In this document: piece by piece, positions 18,315 to 27,666 of the stretch
Layout: the number at the start of each line of letters is the position of its first letter
How positions within the stretch are numbered: the stretch's first letter is position 1
Assembly: GCF_012927405.1 (NCBI RefSeq)
Contig: NZ_JABBGM010000001.1
Location: forward strand, 440,001 to 504,000
DNA: 64,000 bases
Source: Novosphingobium olei
Lineage (GTDB): Bacteria > Pseudomonadota > Alphaproteobacteria > Sphingomonadales > Sphingomonadaceae
Direction: 5' to 3'
Program-made: the position numbers and the translations under genes
Notes under the pieces: model-generated
Databases searched by the model: none
Seen by the model: the letters and a program-made list of their open reading frames with translations, nothing else
What the model was told of the DNA's origin: nothing

Positions 18315-18698
18315 ATGCTGCAGCGCAACCGGATTCGTCGGCTCATCGACCTTGCCGAACTTGGGGCCTTCTGGCTCGCCGCCTCGTTCGCGGTGGTCAT
18401 GGCTGTCTTGCCCAAGCCGCCGCGCGTCCCGCTCGACCGGTACGGCGACAAGGTGGAGCACATCGTCGCCTTCGCGACATTGTCCTTCCTGGCGGTCCTC
18501 GCGTTTCGCCACACGCCGCGCTTCCGCATCATTGAGCGGCTTTCGTTCCTGGGGGCCTTGATCGAAGTGGTCCAGTCGATCCCCGCCTTGCACCGCGATT
18601 GCGACATTCGCGACTGGGTCGCAGATACCTTTGCGATTATCGTCGTCGTCGGGGTCATGAACCTCTTTCGGCCGGTGCGCCCGCTCAAGCAGGACTGA
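18315..18698 (+). CDS. VanZ-like membrane protein
   Basis: A 127-residue membrane protein with about three or four helices. The pattern GDKVEHIVAFATLSFLAVLAF, then GALIEVVQSIP and a later CDIRDWVADTFAI, matches the VanZ-like family (DKxxHxxAFxxL, ExxQ and a D at the start of the last helix). ATG 18315 is chosen; the frame is open further upstream to an ATG at 18186, but that part overlaps nagZ and has soluble, low-complexity sequence. VanZ of enterococci gives low-level teicoplanin resistance by an unclear mechanism; the role here is unknown. Confidence 0.72.
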   Translation: MLQRNRIRRLIDLAELGAFWLAASFAVVMAVLPKPPRVPLDRYGDKVEHIVAFATLSFLAVLAFRHTPRFRIIERLSFLGALIEVVQSIPALHRDCDIRDWVADTFAIIVVVGVMNLFRPVRPLKQD

Positions 18699-18757
18699 GC
18701 ACGTCCGCGGCAATCCGCGGGTTTTCATCACGAACGCTTTCGACTAGGGCGGCGCCT

Positions 18758-20017
18758 ATGGAAAACCTCGCTCTCCAGACCGCCCAGCAGCCCGGCGCCG
18801 ATGCGCCCGTGCTGTCGCTTGCCGACGTGCGCGCGGCGGCGGAGCGAATTTCGGGGCAGGTCGTGCGCACGCCGACGCTCCATTCCAAGACGCTGAGTGC
18901 GATCACCGGCGCCGAAATCTGGCTCAAGTTCGAAAACCTGCAGTTCACCGCGGCTTACAAGGAACGCGGCGCGCTGAACGCGCTGCTTCAGCTTTCCGCC
19001 GAACAACGCGCCAAGGGCGTCATTGCCGCTTCGGCCGGCAATCATGCGCAAGGGCTCAGCTATCACGGCACCCGGCTTGGTGTGCCCGTCACCATCGTGA
19101 TGCCGCGCACCACGCCAATGGTGAAGGTGATGCAGACCGAAGCTGTCGGTGGCAACGTCGTGCTCGAGGGCGAAACCTTCGATGAAGCCTATGCTCACGC
19201 CCGCACCCTCGAAGCCGAACTCGGGTTGACCTTCGTCCACCCGTTCGATGATCCCAGGGTGGCGGCAGGGCAAGGCACCGTCGCGCTCGAAATGCTCGAG
19301 GATGCGCCGGAGATCGAGACGCTGGTCGTGCCGATCGGGGGCGGCGGGCTCCTTTCCGGCATGGCGACCGCCGCGCGCGGTATCAAGCCTTCGATCGGGC
19401 TGGTCGGGGTGCAGGCCTCGCTGTTCCCGTCGATGTACGCCAAGCTCAAGCACCTCGATCTGCCCTGCGGCGGCGACACCCTGGCTGAAGGCATCGCTGT
19501 CAAGGAACCGGGCGTGTTCACCGCTGCCACGATCGGTCGGCTTGTCGACGACATCGTGCTGGTCGGTGAACCGGCGCTGGAAAGCGCCGTCGCGATGCTG
19601 CTGCAGATCGAAAAGACCGTGGTCGAAGGCGCCGGTGCCGCCGGGCTAGCCGCGCTGATGACTCACAAGAAGCGCTTCGCCGGTCGCAAGGTCGGGCTGG
19701 TGCTGTGCGGTGGCAACATCGACACTCGCCTCCTTGCCAACGTGCTGCTGCGCGATCTTGCCCGCTCCGGCCGCCTCGCACGGCTGCGGCTGACGCTGCA
19801 GGATCGGCCGGGTGCGCTGTTCAAGGTGGTCGAGGAATTCAACCGCCATCAGGTCAACATCCTGGAAGTCTGGCACAATCGCATCTTCACGTCGCTTCCG
19901 GCCAAGGGGCTTACGGCCGAGATCGAATGCGAAGCGCGCGATCGCGAACAGATTGACGGGCTGGTGGGCGCCCTGCGCGACAGCGGCTACGACGTCATCC
20001 AGGTCGAGCTCGCCTGA
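18758..20017 (+). CDS. ilvA: Threonine ammonia-lyase (threonine dehydratase)
   Basis: PLP enzyme that converts threonine to 2-oxobutyrate, the first step toward isoleucine. It has 419 residues with one C-terminal ACT domain (from about residue 345, LRLTLQDRPGALFKVVEEF), which is the short form. The PLP lysine is Lys68 in FTAAYKERGALNAL. The phosphate-binding glycine loop is VPIGGGGLLSGMA, and ASAGNHAQGLSYHG is also diagnostic. One ACT domain, rather than the two regulatory repeats of E. coli IlvA, leaves the strength of isoleucine feedback uncertain. It is monocistronic as far as I can see. Confidence 0.93.
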   Translation: MENLALQTAQQPGADAPVLSLADVRAAAERISGQVVRTPTLHSKTLSAITGAEIWLKFENLQFTAAYKERGALNALLQLSAEQRAKGVIAASAGNHAQGLSYHGTRLGVPVTIVMPRTTPMVKVMQTEAVGGNVVLEGETFDEAYAHARTLEAELGLTFVHPFDDPRVAAGQGTVALEMLEDAPEIETLVVPIGGGGLLSGMATAARGIKPSIGLVGVQASLFPSMYAKLKHLDLPCGGDTLAEGIAVKEPGVFTAATIGRLVDDIVLVGEPALESAVAMLLQIEKTVVEGAGAAGLAALMTHKKRFAGRKVGLVLCGGNIDTRLLANVLLRDLARSGRLARLRLTLQDRPGALFKVVEEFNRHQVNILEVWHNRIFTSLPAKGLTAEIECEARDREQIDGLVGALRDSGYDVIQVELA

Positions 20018-20196
20018 CCGCGCTTTCCTTGCGCCTACTCGTGTCGAAGCGGCACGGAAAGGTCACGGGCGGGGCAAAACTGCACCGCAATTCGCGCATT
20101 CGTGGTTAAGGCTCTTTCACCAATCGGCCGGCTCATGCATTGTTGCAGGACCGAGCCGGCGGGTGGGCCGCTGGCGACTGAGGAATCTTGCCGGCC

Positions 20197-21045
20197 GTGA
20201 CTGCGCCCGTACGCTTTCCCCGCTTCTTCGTCACCAGCCCCGGGCCGTGCCCGTACCTTCCGGGCCGCAGCGAGCGCAAGGTTTTCACCGAGTTGAAGGG
20301 CGACAACGCCGACGAGCTCAACGATGCGCTGGGGCGCATCGGTTTCCGTCGCAGCCAGACCGTCGCCTACCGGCCCAGCTGCGTCGATTGCACCGCCTGC
20401 GTCTCGGTCCGTGTCGTCGCGCAAGCCTTCCAGCCATCGGCTTCGCAGAAGCGCATCCACAAGCGCAATTCCGATCTGGTCATGACGATCTGCAAGCCTT
20501 GGTCCACGCCGGAACAGTTTGAGCTCTTGCAGCGTTACCTTTCGGTCCGTCACCCGGGCGGGGGGATGGCCACCATGGACGAAATGGATTTCGCCGACAT
20601 GGTGGAACACACGCCGGTAAAAAGTTATGTGATTGAATACAGGGAGCCTACTGCCGATGGCAGCCCGGGCAAACTCGTGGGGGCCTGCCTGACCGATCAT
20701 CAGGGAGACGGGCTCTCGATGATTTACAGTTTCTACGACCCCCATCACGAGACGCGGACCGGGCTTGGCACTTTCATCATCATCGACCACATCCTCCACG
20801 CCGCGAGGATCGGCCTGCCCTACGTGTACCTCGGCTATTGGGTCGAAGGATCCGACCGCATGCAGTATAAGGTCCGTTTCCGCCCTATGGAGCGGTTGGG
20901 CCGCGAAGGATGGGTGCGTTTCGACCCCGATGAGCAAGCCGATGCCATCGTTCGCGCCGCATCGCTGCAGCGCAGTGCGAGCGGCGTTCCTGCGGGTGCC
21001 GGCAAGGACGTTGTCGAGTGCGGGAATTTTTCGGGCGAGGCTTGA
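20197..21045 (+). CDS. bpt: Aspartate/glutamate leucyltransferase (Bpt)
   Basis: Transfers leucine from Leu-tRNA to proteins with N-terminal Asp or Glu, feeding the N-degron pathway (ClpS/ClpAP). From GTG 20197 it is 282 residues. It carries the ATE N-domain with [31 protein letters not shown] and CTACVSVRV. The C-domain has [21 protein letters not shown] and [25 protein letters not shown] lies 12 bases before the GTG; a TTG at 20188 is too close to it. Its 3' end overlaps the start of tamA by about 50 bp in another frame, which suggests co-transcription. Confidence 0.92.
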   Translation: MTAPVRFPRFFVTSPGPCPYLPGRSERKVFTELKGDNADELNDALGRIGFRRSQTVAYRPSCVDCTACVSVRVVAQAFQPSASQKRIHKRNSDLVMTICKPWSTPEQFELLQRYLSVRHPGGGMATMDEMDFADMVEHTPVKSYVIEYREPTADGSPGKLVGACLTDHQGDGLSMIYSFYDPHHETRTGLGTFIIIDHILHAARIGLPYVYLGYWVEGSDRMQYKVRFRPMERLGREGWVRFDPDEQADAIVRAASLQRSASGVPAGAGKDVVECGNFSGEA

Positions 21046-23263
21046 GCTTCTGCGCTCTGGCGGCCTTGCGAGCGTTTGCGCTGCGATCGCCATTCTTGCC
21101 CAACCCGTTCCCGCTGTTGCCCAATCCCGTAATGCCGACAAGGAACTGGAGGATCTGATCCCCGATTCCGCGCTCGACAATCCCGAAGCATGGGCCGGCG
21201 ATACCGATGCAGCGCGTACCCCCGTGCCCGACATTGCCTCGATCGAGAGTCCCGATACCCTGGCGCCGATGTCGGCCATGCCGGAAATCGCGCTGCCTTG
21301 GCCGGATGAAACCGATCTGCCGGCGATTCAGCCGCTTACGCCAGATCCCGATATCGCGCTGGCGGAAGAACAGGCCAAGCAGGCCGGCCAGTTGCTCGAC
21401 ACCGCGGTTCCCGAAGGCGAGAGTAGCGCCAAGGCGCAGATTGCCAACGCCGCGATCGTCAAGGTCGGCAATCAGGTGGAACTCGCCTTCCCGCCCGATG
21501 CGGCCTTGCCCGAACGCGATGCGATTGCCGCCCGCTTCGGCGGGCTGTCGAACCTCAAGGCGCTCGACGACAACGACGACAATCTCGCCCAGCTGACCCG
21601 TCGCGCGAAGGAGGATATCGATCTCCTGCAGCAGGTCATGCGCGTCTATGGGTACTATGATGCGCAGGTGATCCAGTCGATTGCCGGTATCGAGCGCCCG
21701 GGCGAGGGCGGAGGAGCTTCCGGCCAGCGCGCCCGGGTCGATGTCAACAAGGCGGTCGTCCGCTTCGACGTGATCCCAGGGCCGCAGTACAAGCTGGCGA
21801 AGATCGACCTCGGCGATATCGCCCAGGCTGCGGATGCGGCCAAGCTCCGTGCGGCATTCAAGCTCAACTCCGGCGATCCGGTCAATTCCGACCGCATTGT
21901 CGAGGAACGCACCCATCTCGACACCGCGCTCGGCGAAACCGGCTATGCCTTTGCCAAGGTCGGAGAACCTGAGCTGACCATCGACCACGAACCGCGCACC
22001 GGCGATCTTGCCATTCCCGTCACCACCGGCGGCACTTACGCTTTCGGGCGCATCGTCAGCTCGATGCCCAAATTCCTCTCTGGCCACCACCTCGAAGAAA
22101 TTGCGCGGTTCGAGCCGGGCGATCTCTACAAGCGTTCGCTGGTGGACGATCTGCGCCAGGCGGTCCTCGCCACCGGGCTCGTCTCGTCCGTCACCGTCAA
22201 GGCGCGCGAGGCGACGGCGGCATCGCTCGGCCAGCCGGGCACGGTTGATATCGATGTCGACATCACCAAGGCACCGTTGCGGACCATTGCCGGCCTGATC
22301 GGGTACTCCACAGGTGAAGGCGTGCGCCTCGAAGGCAGCTGGGAACACCGCAACCTGTTCCCGCCCGAAGGCATGTTGCGCGTGCGCGGCGTGCTCGGCA
22401 CGCGCGAACAGCTTGCCGGAGTCACGTTCCGCCGCAACAATTTCTGGGGCCGCGATCAGGTCCTTACGGCCGACCTTTATGCCCAGACGCGCGATACCGA
22501 TGCGTTCAATGCGCGCACGGCTTCGTTCATTGCCAGCTTCGAGCGGCAGACCACGCTGCTGTTCCAGAAGCCGTTCGTCTGGTCGGTAGGCCTGGAAGCG
22601 GTGGCCACCAGCGAATTGCAGGATTCGGCCGCAGCAAACACCCCGCGGACCACCTACTTCATCGGCGCGATCCCGCTGTCGGCGCAATTCGACGATAGCG
22701 ACAGCCTGCTCGATCCCAAGAAGGGCTTCCGCGTCGGCCTGCGTCTTTCGCCCGAGCTTTCGGTGCAGGACGGCACGAAGTCGACCTACCTCAAGGCGCA
22801 GTTCGATGCCTCGGCCTACCTGCCGGTGGCGGGCAAGGTCGTGCTCGCGGCGCGCACCCGCCTCGGCACCATCCAGGGCACCGACCTTGCCAACATCGCC
22901 CCCTCGCGCAGGTTCTATGCAGGGGGCGGCGGCTCGGTGCGTGGCTATGGCTACCAGGCCGTCGGCCCGCGCGATGCTTCCAACAATCCCACCGGCGGGC
23001 GCTCGCTAGCCGAATTCTCGCTCGAAGCGCGCGTCAAGACCGGGCTCGTCGGCGGTGCGGTCAGCGTGGTGCCATTCGTCGATGCAGGAAGCGTCGGCAC
23101 GGGTGGAACGCCGACACTGTCCGGCCTGCAGGTCGGTGCAGGTGTCGGCTTGCGCTACGATACCAACTTCGGCCCGATCCGCATCGACGTCGGCACGCCG
23201 CTCAACCGCCGCAAGGGCGATAGCCGGATCGGGGTCTACGTCGCGCTCGGGCAGGCGTTCTGA
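20996..23263 (+). CDS. tamA: Outer-membrane translocation and assembly module protein TamA (Omp85 family)
   Basis: Omp85-family barrel that works with TamB in outer-membrane assembly and lipid traffic. About 755 residues. A signal peptide ([20 protein letters not shown]) is followed by an unusual acidic and Pro-rich stretch to about residue 145. POTRA-like repeats come next ([48 protein letters not shown]), and then the surface-antigen barrel with [19 protein letters not shown] and [20 protein letters not shown]. The last residue is Phe, the usual barrel assembly signal. The start is uncertain: GTG 20996 or TTG 21011. The stop overlaps tamB (TGATG). Confidence 0.9.
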   Translation: MPARTLSSAGIFRARLELLRSGGLASVCAAIAILAQPVPAVAQSRNADKELEDLIPDSALDNPEAWAGDTDAARTPVPDIASIESPDTLAPMSAMPEIALPWPDETDLPAIQPLTPDPDIALAEEQAKQAGQLLDTAVPEGESSAKAQIANAAIVKVGNQVELAFPPDAALPERDAIAARFGGLSNLKALDDNDDNLAQLTRRAKEDIDLLQQVMRVYGYYDAQVIQSIAGIERPGEGGGASGQRARVDVNKAVVRFDVIPGPQYKLAKIDLGDIAQAADAAKLRAAFKLNSGDPVNSDRIVEERTHLDTALGETGYAFAKVGEPELTIDHEPRTGDLAIPVTTGGTYAFGRIVSSMPKFLSGHHLEEIARFEPGDLYKRSLVDDLRQAVLATGLVSSVTVKAREATAASLGQPGTVDIDVDITKAPLRTIAGLIGYSTGEGVRLEGSWEHRNLFPPEGMLRVRGVLGTREQLAGVTFRRNNFWGRDQVLTADLYAQTRDTDAFNARTASFIASFERQTTLLFQKPFVWSVGLEAVATSELQDSAAANTPRTTYFIGAIPLSAQFDDSDSLLDPKKGFRVGLRLSPELSVQDGTKSTYLKAQFDASAYLPVAGKVVLAARTRLGTIQGTDLANIAPSRRFYAGGGGSVRGYGYQAVGPRDASNNPTGGRSLAEFSLEARVKTGLVGGAVSVVPFVDAGSVGTGGTPTLSGLQVGAGVGLRYDTNFGPIRIDVGTPLNRRKGDSRIGVYVALGQAF

Positions 23264-26200
23264 TGGCGGGCGAGACCGTTCCTCCGGCCGAAGATGCTCC
23301 GGTCGCGGCAAGGCCGGCACGCTGGCGCCGGCCCGTGCGCTGGAGCCGCAATGTCGCACTTGCCGCGATAGCCGCGATCGGGCTGCTGCTCGCTGGCTTC
23401 GCCGTGCTCGACAGCTCGCTCGGCCACCGCTTCGTGGTCGATCGCATCGCCGCGCTGACGCCGGGCTCCGGCCTGCGCATCCGCATCGGCCGCATCGAAG
23501 GTTCGCTGTTCGGCAGCGCCACCTTGCGCAATGTGGTGCTGAGCGACCCCCAGGGCCGCTTCATGACCATTCCCGAGGCAGAGCTGGACTGGCGTCCGCT
23601 GTCGTGGATGAAGCGGGGGCTCGATATCCGCAAGCTGCTCGTCCACCGCGCCACGCTGCTGCGCACGCCACGGATGAACCCGGGCAATCCTGACGAGCCG
23701 ATCCTCCCCAACTTCGATATCCGCATCGATCAGCTCGAATTCGACGATCTGACCGTCGCCAAGGGCATCATGGGCGAGCGGCGCCGCATCGACCTGTGGT
23801 CGAAGGCAGATATCCGGGGTGGCCGCGCGCTGATCGATTTCAACTCGCGCCTCGGTGGTCGTGACCGGCTTGTCGTCCACCTCGACAGCGAGCCCGATCG
23901 CGACAAGTTCGAGCTGCGCGTTGTTGCCGATGCGCCCAAGGACGGCCTTCTTGCCGGGCTGGTGGGCATCAAGCGTGACATGCATGCCCGCGTCTTCGGC
24001 AACGGCAGCTTCAGCAACTGGCATGGCATTGCCTGGGCTTCGCAGGGCGGTGCCAAGTTCGCCGCGTTCCTCCTCGACAACCGCGCCGGACAATACCGCC
24101 TGGCGGGGCAGGTCTTCCCCGCAGACGTCCTCAAGGGCAGCGCTCGCAGCGCGGTGGGTGACAAGCTTTCGCTGTTCTACGACGGCACTTTCGCGCGCAG
24201 CCTTGCCGATGGCCAGGTCTTCGCCACCGGTGCGGCGTTCCGCATGGCGGGCCGCGGCGCCATCGATCTGGGCAACAATCGCGCCAACGACTTTGCCACG
24301 AAGCTTGCGCTCACCTGGCCAGAGCGAGTGCTTGCCGATCCAAAGCTCGCCGGCGTCCGCTTCGACGCCACGTTCGACGGACCGTTCGACGATCTTTCCA
24401 TCCAGCACGATTTGCGCGTGGCTCGCTTGCGCTCAGGCACCATCGCGGCCGAAGACTTGCGTACGGCCGGAACCGCCCACTGGGATGGCAAGACCCTGCG
24501 CCTGCCGGTCGCGCTCACCGCGCGCAAGCTCGCCACGGGCAATGCAGAGCTTGATCCGCGCCTGTCGGGGGCGACGGCCAATGCCGACATCGTGTTGTCC
24601 GGCAATTCGCTGTCATCGGACAATATCGCCATAAACCTGCGCGGGCTTGCTGCCCGTCTGACCCTGCGCGGCGATATCGCCCGAGGCGGTTATGCGCTGG
24701 CCGGCCCTGTCACTGCGCGCGGTTTTACCGCGCCCAATCTCGGTGCGGTCGATGCCAATGCCAAGATCCTGTTCAAGGTCGGCAGCGGCTTGCCTTGGTC
24801 GGTCCAGGCCAATGCGGCCGGCCGGATGACGCGCGTCGACAACGCCACGCTGCAGACGCTGACGGGCGGCGGCATCCGCTTCAACGGCAACGTCGCGATG
24901 GGTGGGGCCATCCCGCTGACCATCCGCGGCGGACGCATCACCGCGCGCAAGCTCGATCTCGCGCTCGATGGCAAGGTCCTGCCTGGCGGTGGCAGCACGA
25001 TCGTCGGGCGCGGCCGCCATGCCGATTACGGCGCGTTCACCGTCGATGCCACGATCGAGAAGGACGGCCCCCACGCCGTGCTCGTGCTGGCAAGCCCGCT
25101 GCCCGCCGCCGGGCTCAAGGACGTGCGCGTTGCGCTGGCGCCGGTGGGGGATGGCTTCCGCATCGATACCAAGGGCGATTCCCGCCTTGGCCCGTTTGAA
25201 GGCTCGCTCGGCCTAGTCTCGCCTCCCGGTGGCGACACGCGAATCGATATCCAGCAATTCCACGTCTACCAGACCGACGTGACCGGCGCGGTCGTGCTCG
25301 GAAAGGCGGGCGTGACCGGCGATCTCGCCATGCGCGGAGGCGGGCTCGATGGTACCGTCCACCTCGAACCGCGCGATGGCGGGCAGGGCGTTACGGCGCT
25401 GGTCAACGCGCGCAACGCGCGCTTCGGAGGCGCGAACCCGATCTCGATCGGCATGGCCAACGTCGATGTCGACGGCCTGTTCGCAAACGGTAACTCCACC
25501 GTGAACGCGAACGTCGCGGCGCAGGGCATCGGCCTCGGCAAGGTATTCATCGGCCGGCTGGCGGCCAACGCCGCGATCGTCAACGGTTCGGGTTCGGTCA
25601 CCGCGTCCATGTCGGGCCGCCGCGGCACCGACTTCGATCTGCAGGGCACCGCCGCGTTCGCGCCCGACAAGATCATCGCCTTCGTCTCGGGCCAGTATGC
25701 CGGCCGGTCGATCACCATGCCGCGCCGCATGGTCATGGAAAAGCAGGACGAAAAGGCCGGCGGCGGCTGGCGGCTTCAGCCGACCCAGGTCAACTTCGGG
25801 CGCGGCGTGATCATCGCCGACGGACACCTGCTCGGCGGCCCGACTGAATTGCACTTGGCCGTTTCGCGCATGCCGCTTTCGGTGCTCGACATCGTCGTCG
25901 CCGATCTCGGGCTCGGCGGTCTCGCCTCGGGCGTGGTCGATTACCGCAACGATGGCACCGGCGCGCCGCAGGGCCACGCCGCGCTGCAGGTGCGCAATCT
26001 CACGCGGTCCGGTCTCGTCCTCACCTCCCGCCCACTCGACCTGTTTCTTGTCGCCCAGCTTGACGCATCCAGCCTCGAAACGCGCGCCGTGATGAAGGAG
26101 AGCGGCGCGGTGCGTGGTCGCCTGCAGGCGCGCATCGACAACCTGCCGCGCGGTGGCACCATGGCTGAAAGGCTCCGTGCCGGGCGCCTGCGCGGTCAGC

Positions 26201-27471
26201 TGCGCTATTCCGGCCCCGCCGACGCGCTCTGGCGGCTCGCCGCGCTCGAGGTGTTCGACCTGACCGGCCCCCTGGGCGTCGCCGCCGACGTCAGCGGTTC
26301 CATCGACAATCCGGTGCTGTCGGGCGCGGTCGCCTCGCGCTCGCTGCGTGTGCAATCGACGCTGACCGGATCGGATATCCGCAACGTCGAAGCAGTCGGC
26401 ACTTTCGCCGATTCGCGCCTCAGCCTTGCCCGTTTCTCGGGCACCACGGCGAACGGCGGAAAGGTCAGCGGCAGTGGTACGGTCGATCTGTCCGATGTCT
26501 CGACCGGCGGCGTGAAGCTCGATCTGCGCCTTGCCGCCAGCAATGCCCAGCTGATCAACCGCGATGACATGGGGGCCACCGTCACTGGTCCGCTGCGCAT
26601 CGTCAGCAATGGCGTTGGCGGCACGATCGCCGGCCGTCTGCGCATCGAACAGGCGCGCTGGCGCCTCGGGATGGCGAACGCCGCCACCGAGCTGCCGGTG
26701 ATCAAGACCACCGAGATCAACACGCCCGCCGACGCTGCGCCGGCGCGGGTCCGCTCTGCGCCCTGGCGCTTCCTGATCGATGCCGCCGGCGCCAACCGGA
26801 TCGATGTGCGCGGCATGGGGCTCGACAGCGAATGGGGCGCCGACATCCGCCTGCGCGGCGATACGTCGGCACCCAGCATCCTCGGCACTGCCGAAGTCGT
26901 GCGCGGCGGCTATGAATTTGCGGGCAAGCGCTTCGAACTGACCCGCGGCCGCATCCGCTTCACAGGCGAAACCCCGATCGATCCGCAGCTCGATATCGTG
27001 GCGGAAGGCGATGCCAACGATATCAGCGCCAAGATCAGCATCGGCGGCACGGCGCAGAAGCCGATCATTGCGTTCACGTCCACGCCCTCGCTGCCCGAGG
27101 AGGAACTGCTCAGCCGCCTGCTGTTCGGCAGCTCGATCACGCAGATTTCCGCTCCCGAAGCGGTGCAGCTCGCCTCGGCCCTCGCGTCCCTGCGCGGTGG
27201 CGGCGGCCTTGATCCCATCAACAAGCTGCGCAGCGCCATCGGCCTCGATCGCCTCCGGATCGTCGGTGCGGACGCCGCCACCGGGCGCGGTACCTCGATC
27301 GCGGTCGGCAAGTATCTTGGGCGGCGCTTCTTCGTTGAACTGGTCACCGACGGACGCGGCTATTCGGCGACCTCGATCGAATTCCGCATCACCCGCTGGC
27401 TGGCGCTGCTTGGCACCGTCTCCACCATCGGACGCGAATCGATCAACCTCAAGGCTAGCAAGGATTACTGA
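23263..27471 (+). CDS. tamB: Translocation and assembly module inner-membrane protein TamB
   Basis: AsmA-like envelope protein of 1402 residues that bridges inner and outer membranes and partners TamA; the family is implicated in phospholipid transport and barrel assembly. A signal anchor lies at residues ~30-48 (NVALAAIAAIGLLLAGFAVL). The rest is a long, repetitive beta structure with many short hydrophobic beta strands. The C-terminal DUF490 domain is clear: GTAEVVRGGYEFAGKRFELT, RGRIRFTGETPIDPQLDI, PSLPEEELLSRLLFGSSI and GKYLGRRFFVELVTDG. The start overlaps the tamA stop by one base. Length is typical. Confidence 0.94.
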   Translation: MAGETVPPAEDAPVAARPARWRRPVRWSRNVALAAIAAIGLLLAGFAVLDSSLGHRFVVDRIAALTPGSGLRIRIGRIEGSLFGSATLRNVVLSDPQGRFMTIPEAELDWRPLSWMKRGLDIRKLLVHRATLLRTPRMNPGNPDEPILPNFDIRIDQLEFDDLTVAKGIMGERRRIDLWSKADIRGGRALIDFNSRLGGRDRLVVHLDSEPDRDKFELRVVADAPKDGLLAGLVGIKRDMHARVFGNGSFSNWHGIAWASQGGAKFAAFLLDNRAGQYRLAGQVFPADVLKGSARSAVGDKLSLFYDGTFARSLADGQVFATGAAFRMAGRGAIDLGNNRANDFATKLALTWPERVLADPKLAGVRFDATFDGPFDDLSIQHDLRVARLRSGTIAAEDLRTAGTAHWDGKTLRLPVALTARKLATGNAELDPRLSGATANADIVLSGNSLSSDNIAINLRGLAARLTLRGDIARGGYALAGPVTARGFTAPNLGAVDANAKILFKVGSGLPWSVQANAAGRMTRVDNATLQTLTGGGIRFNGNVAMGGAIPLTIRGGRITARKLDLALDGKVLPGGGSTIVGRGRHADYGAFTVDATIEKDGPHAVLVLASPLPAAGLKDVRVALAPVGDGFRIDTKGDSRLGPFEGSLGLVSPPGGDTRIDIQQFHVYQTDVTGAVVLGKAGVTGDLAMRGGGLDGTVHLEPRDGGQGVTALVNARNARFGGANPISIGMANVDVDGLFANGNSTVNANVAAQGIGLGKVFIGRLAANAAIVNGSGSVTASMSGRRGTDFDLQGTAAFAPDKIIAFVSGQYAGRSITMPRRMVMEKQDEKAGGGWRLQPTQVNFGRGVIIADGHLLGGPTELHLAVSRMPLSVLDIVVADLGLGGLASGVVDYRNDGTGAPQGHAALQVRNLTRSGLVLTSRPLDLFLVAQLDASSLETRAVMKESGAVRGRLQARIDNLPRGGTMAERLRAGRLRGQLRYSGPADALWRLAALEVFDLTGPLGVAADVSGSIDNPVLSGAVASRSLRVQSTLTGSDIRNVEAVGTFADSRLSLARFSGTTANGGKVSGSGTVDLSDVSTGGVKLDLRLAASNAQLINRDDMGATVTGPLRIVSNGVGGTIAGRLRIEQARWRLGMANAATELPVIKTTEINTPADAAPARVRSAPWRFLIDAAGANRIDVRGMGLDSEWGADIRLRGDTSAPSILGTAEVVRGGYEFAGKRFELTRGRIRFTGETPIDPQLDIVAEGDANDISAKISIGGTAQKPIIAFTSTPSLPEEELLSRLLFGSSITQISAPEAVQLASALASLRGGGGLDPINKLRSAIGLDRLRIVGADAATGRGTSIAVGKYLGRRFFVELVTDGRGYSATSIEFRITRWLALLGTVSTIGRESINLKASKDY

Positions 27472-27519
27472 GCGGACGCCTCAGCGTGGTGCTGCGCCAA
27501 ATCTGATCAGCAGCACCGC

Positions 27520-27546
27520 CGTCCCTGAGCGTGTCGAAGGGCTGCC
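27520..27546. repeat. REP-like intergenic element
   Basis: Contains CCCTGAGCGTGTCGAAGGGC, the short repeat type common between genes of sphingomonads. A second, inverted pair of related arms lies at 42590-42669. It sits in the 195-bp gap between tamB and the aldehyde dehydrogenase terminator. Confidence 0.6.
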
Positions 27547-27614
27547 CTTCCTGCCGTTATCCCGCGCACGGCCGTGATGTCGCTTGCGGGCTGGTGTCCT
27601 TCGAGCCAGCCACG

Positions 27615-27641
27615 AAAAAGGGCCGCCCTTTCAGGCGGCCC
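27615..27641 (-). terminator. Rho-independent terminator of the aldehyde dehydrogenase gene
   Basis: Perfect 8-base arms GGGCCGCC (27620-27627) and GGCGGCCC (27634-27641) around a 6-base loop. On the minus strand the stem is followed directly by five T residues. It lies 25 bp past the stop codon of the dehydrogenase. Confidence 0.9.
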
Positions 27642-27666
27642 TCCTCGTTCGTGCATCAGCAATGGA

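Noticed and set aside
20885..22687. Open frame of 600 residues on the minus strand opposite tamA
   Set aside because: It is antisense to a clear Omp85 gene and is Arg/Gly/His-rich without domains, as expected of shadow frames in GC-rich DNA.
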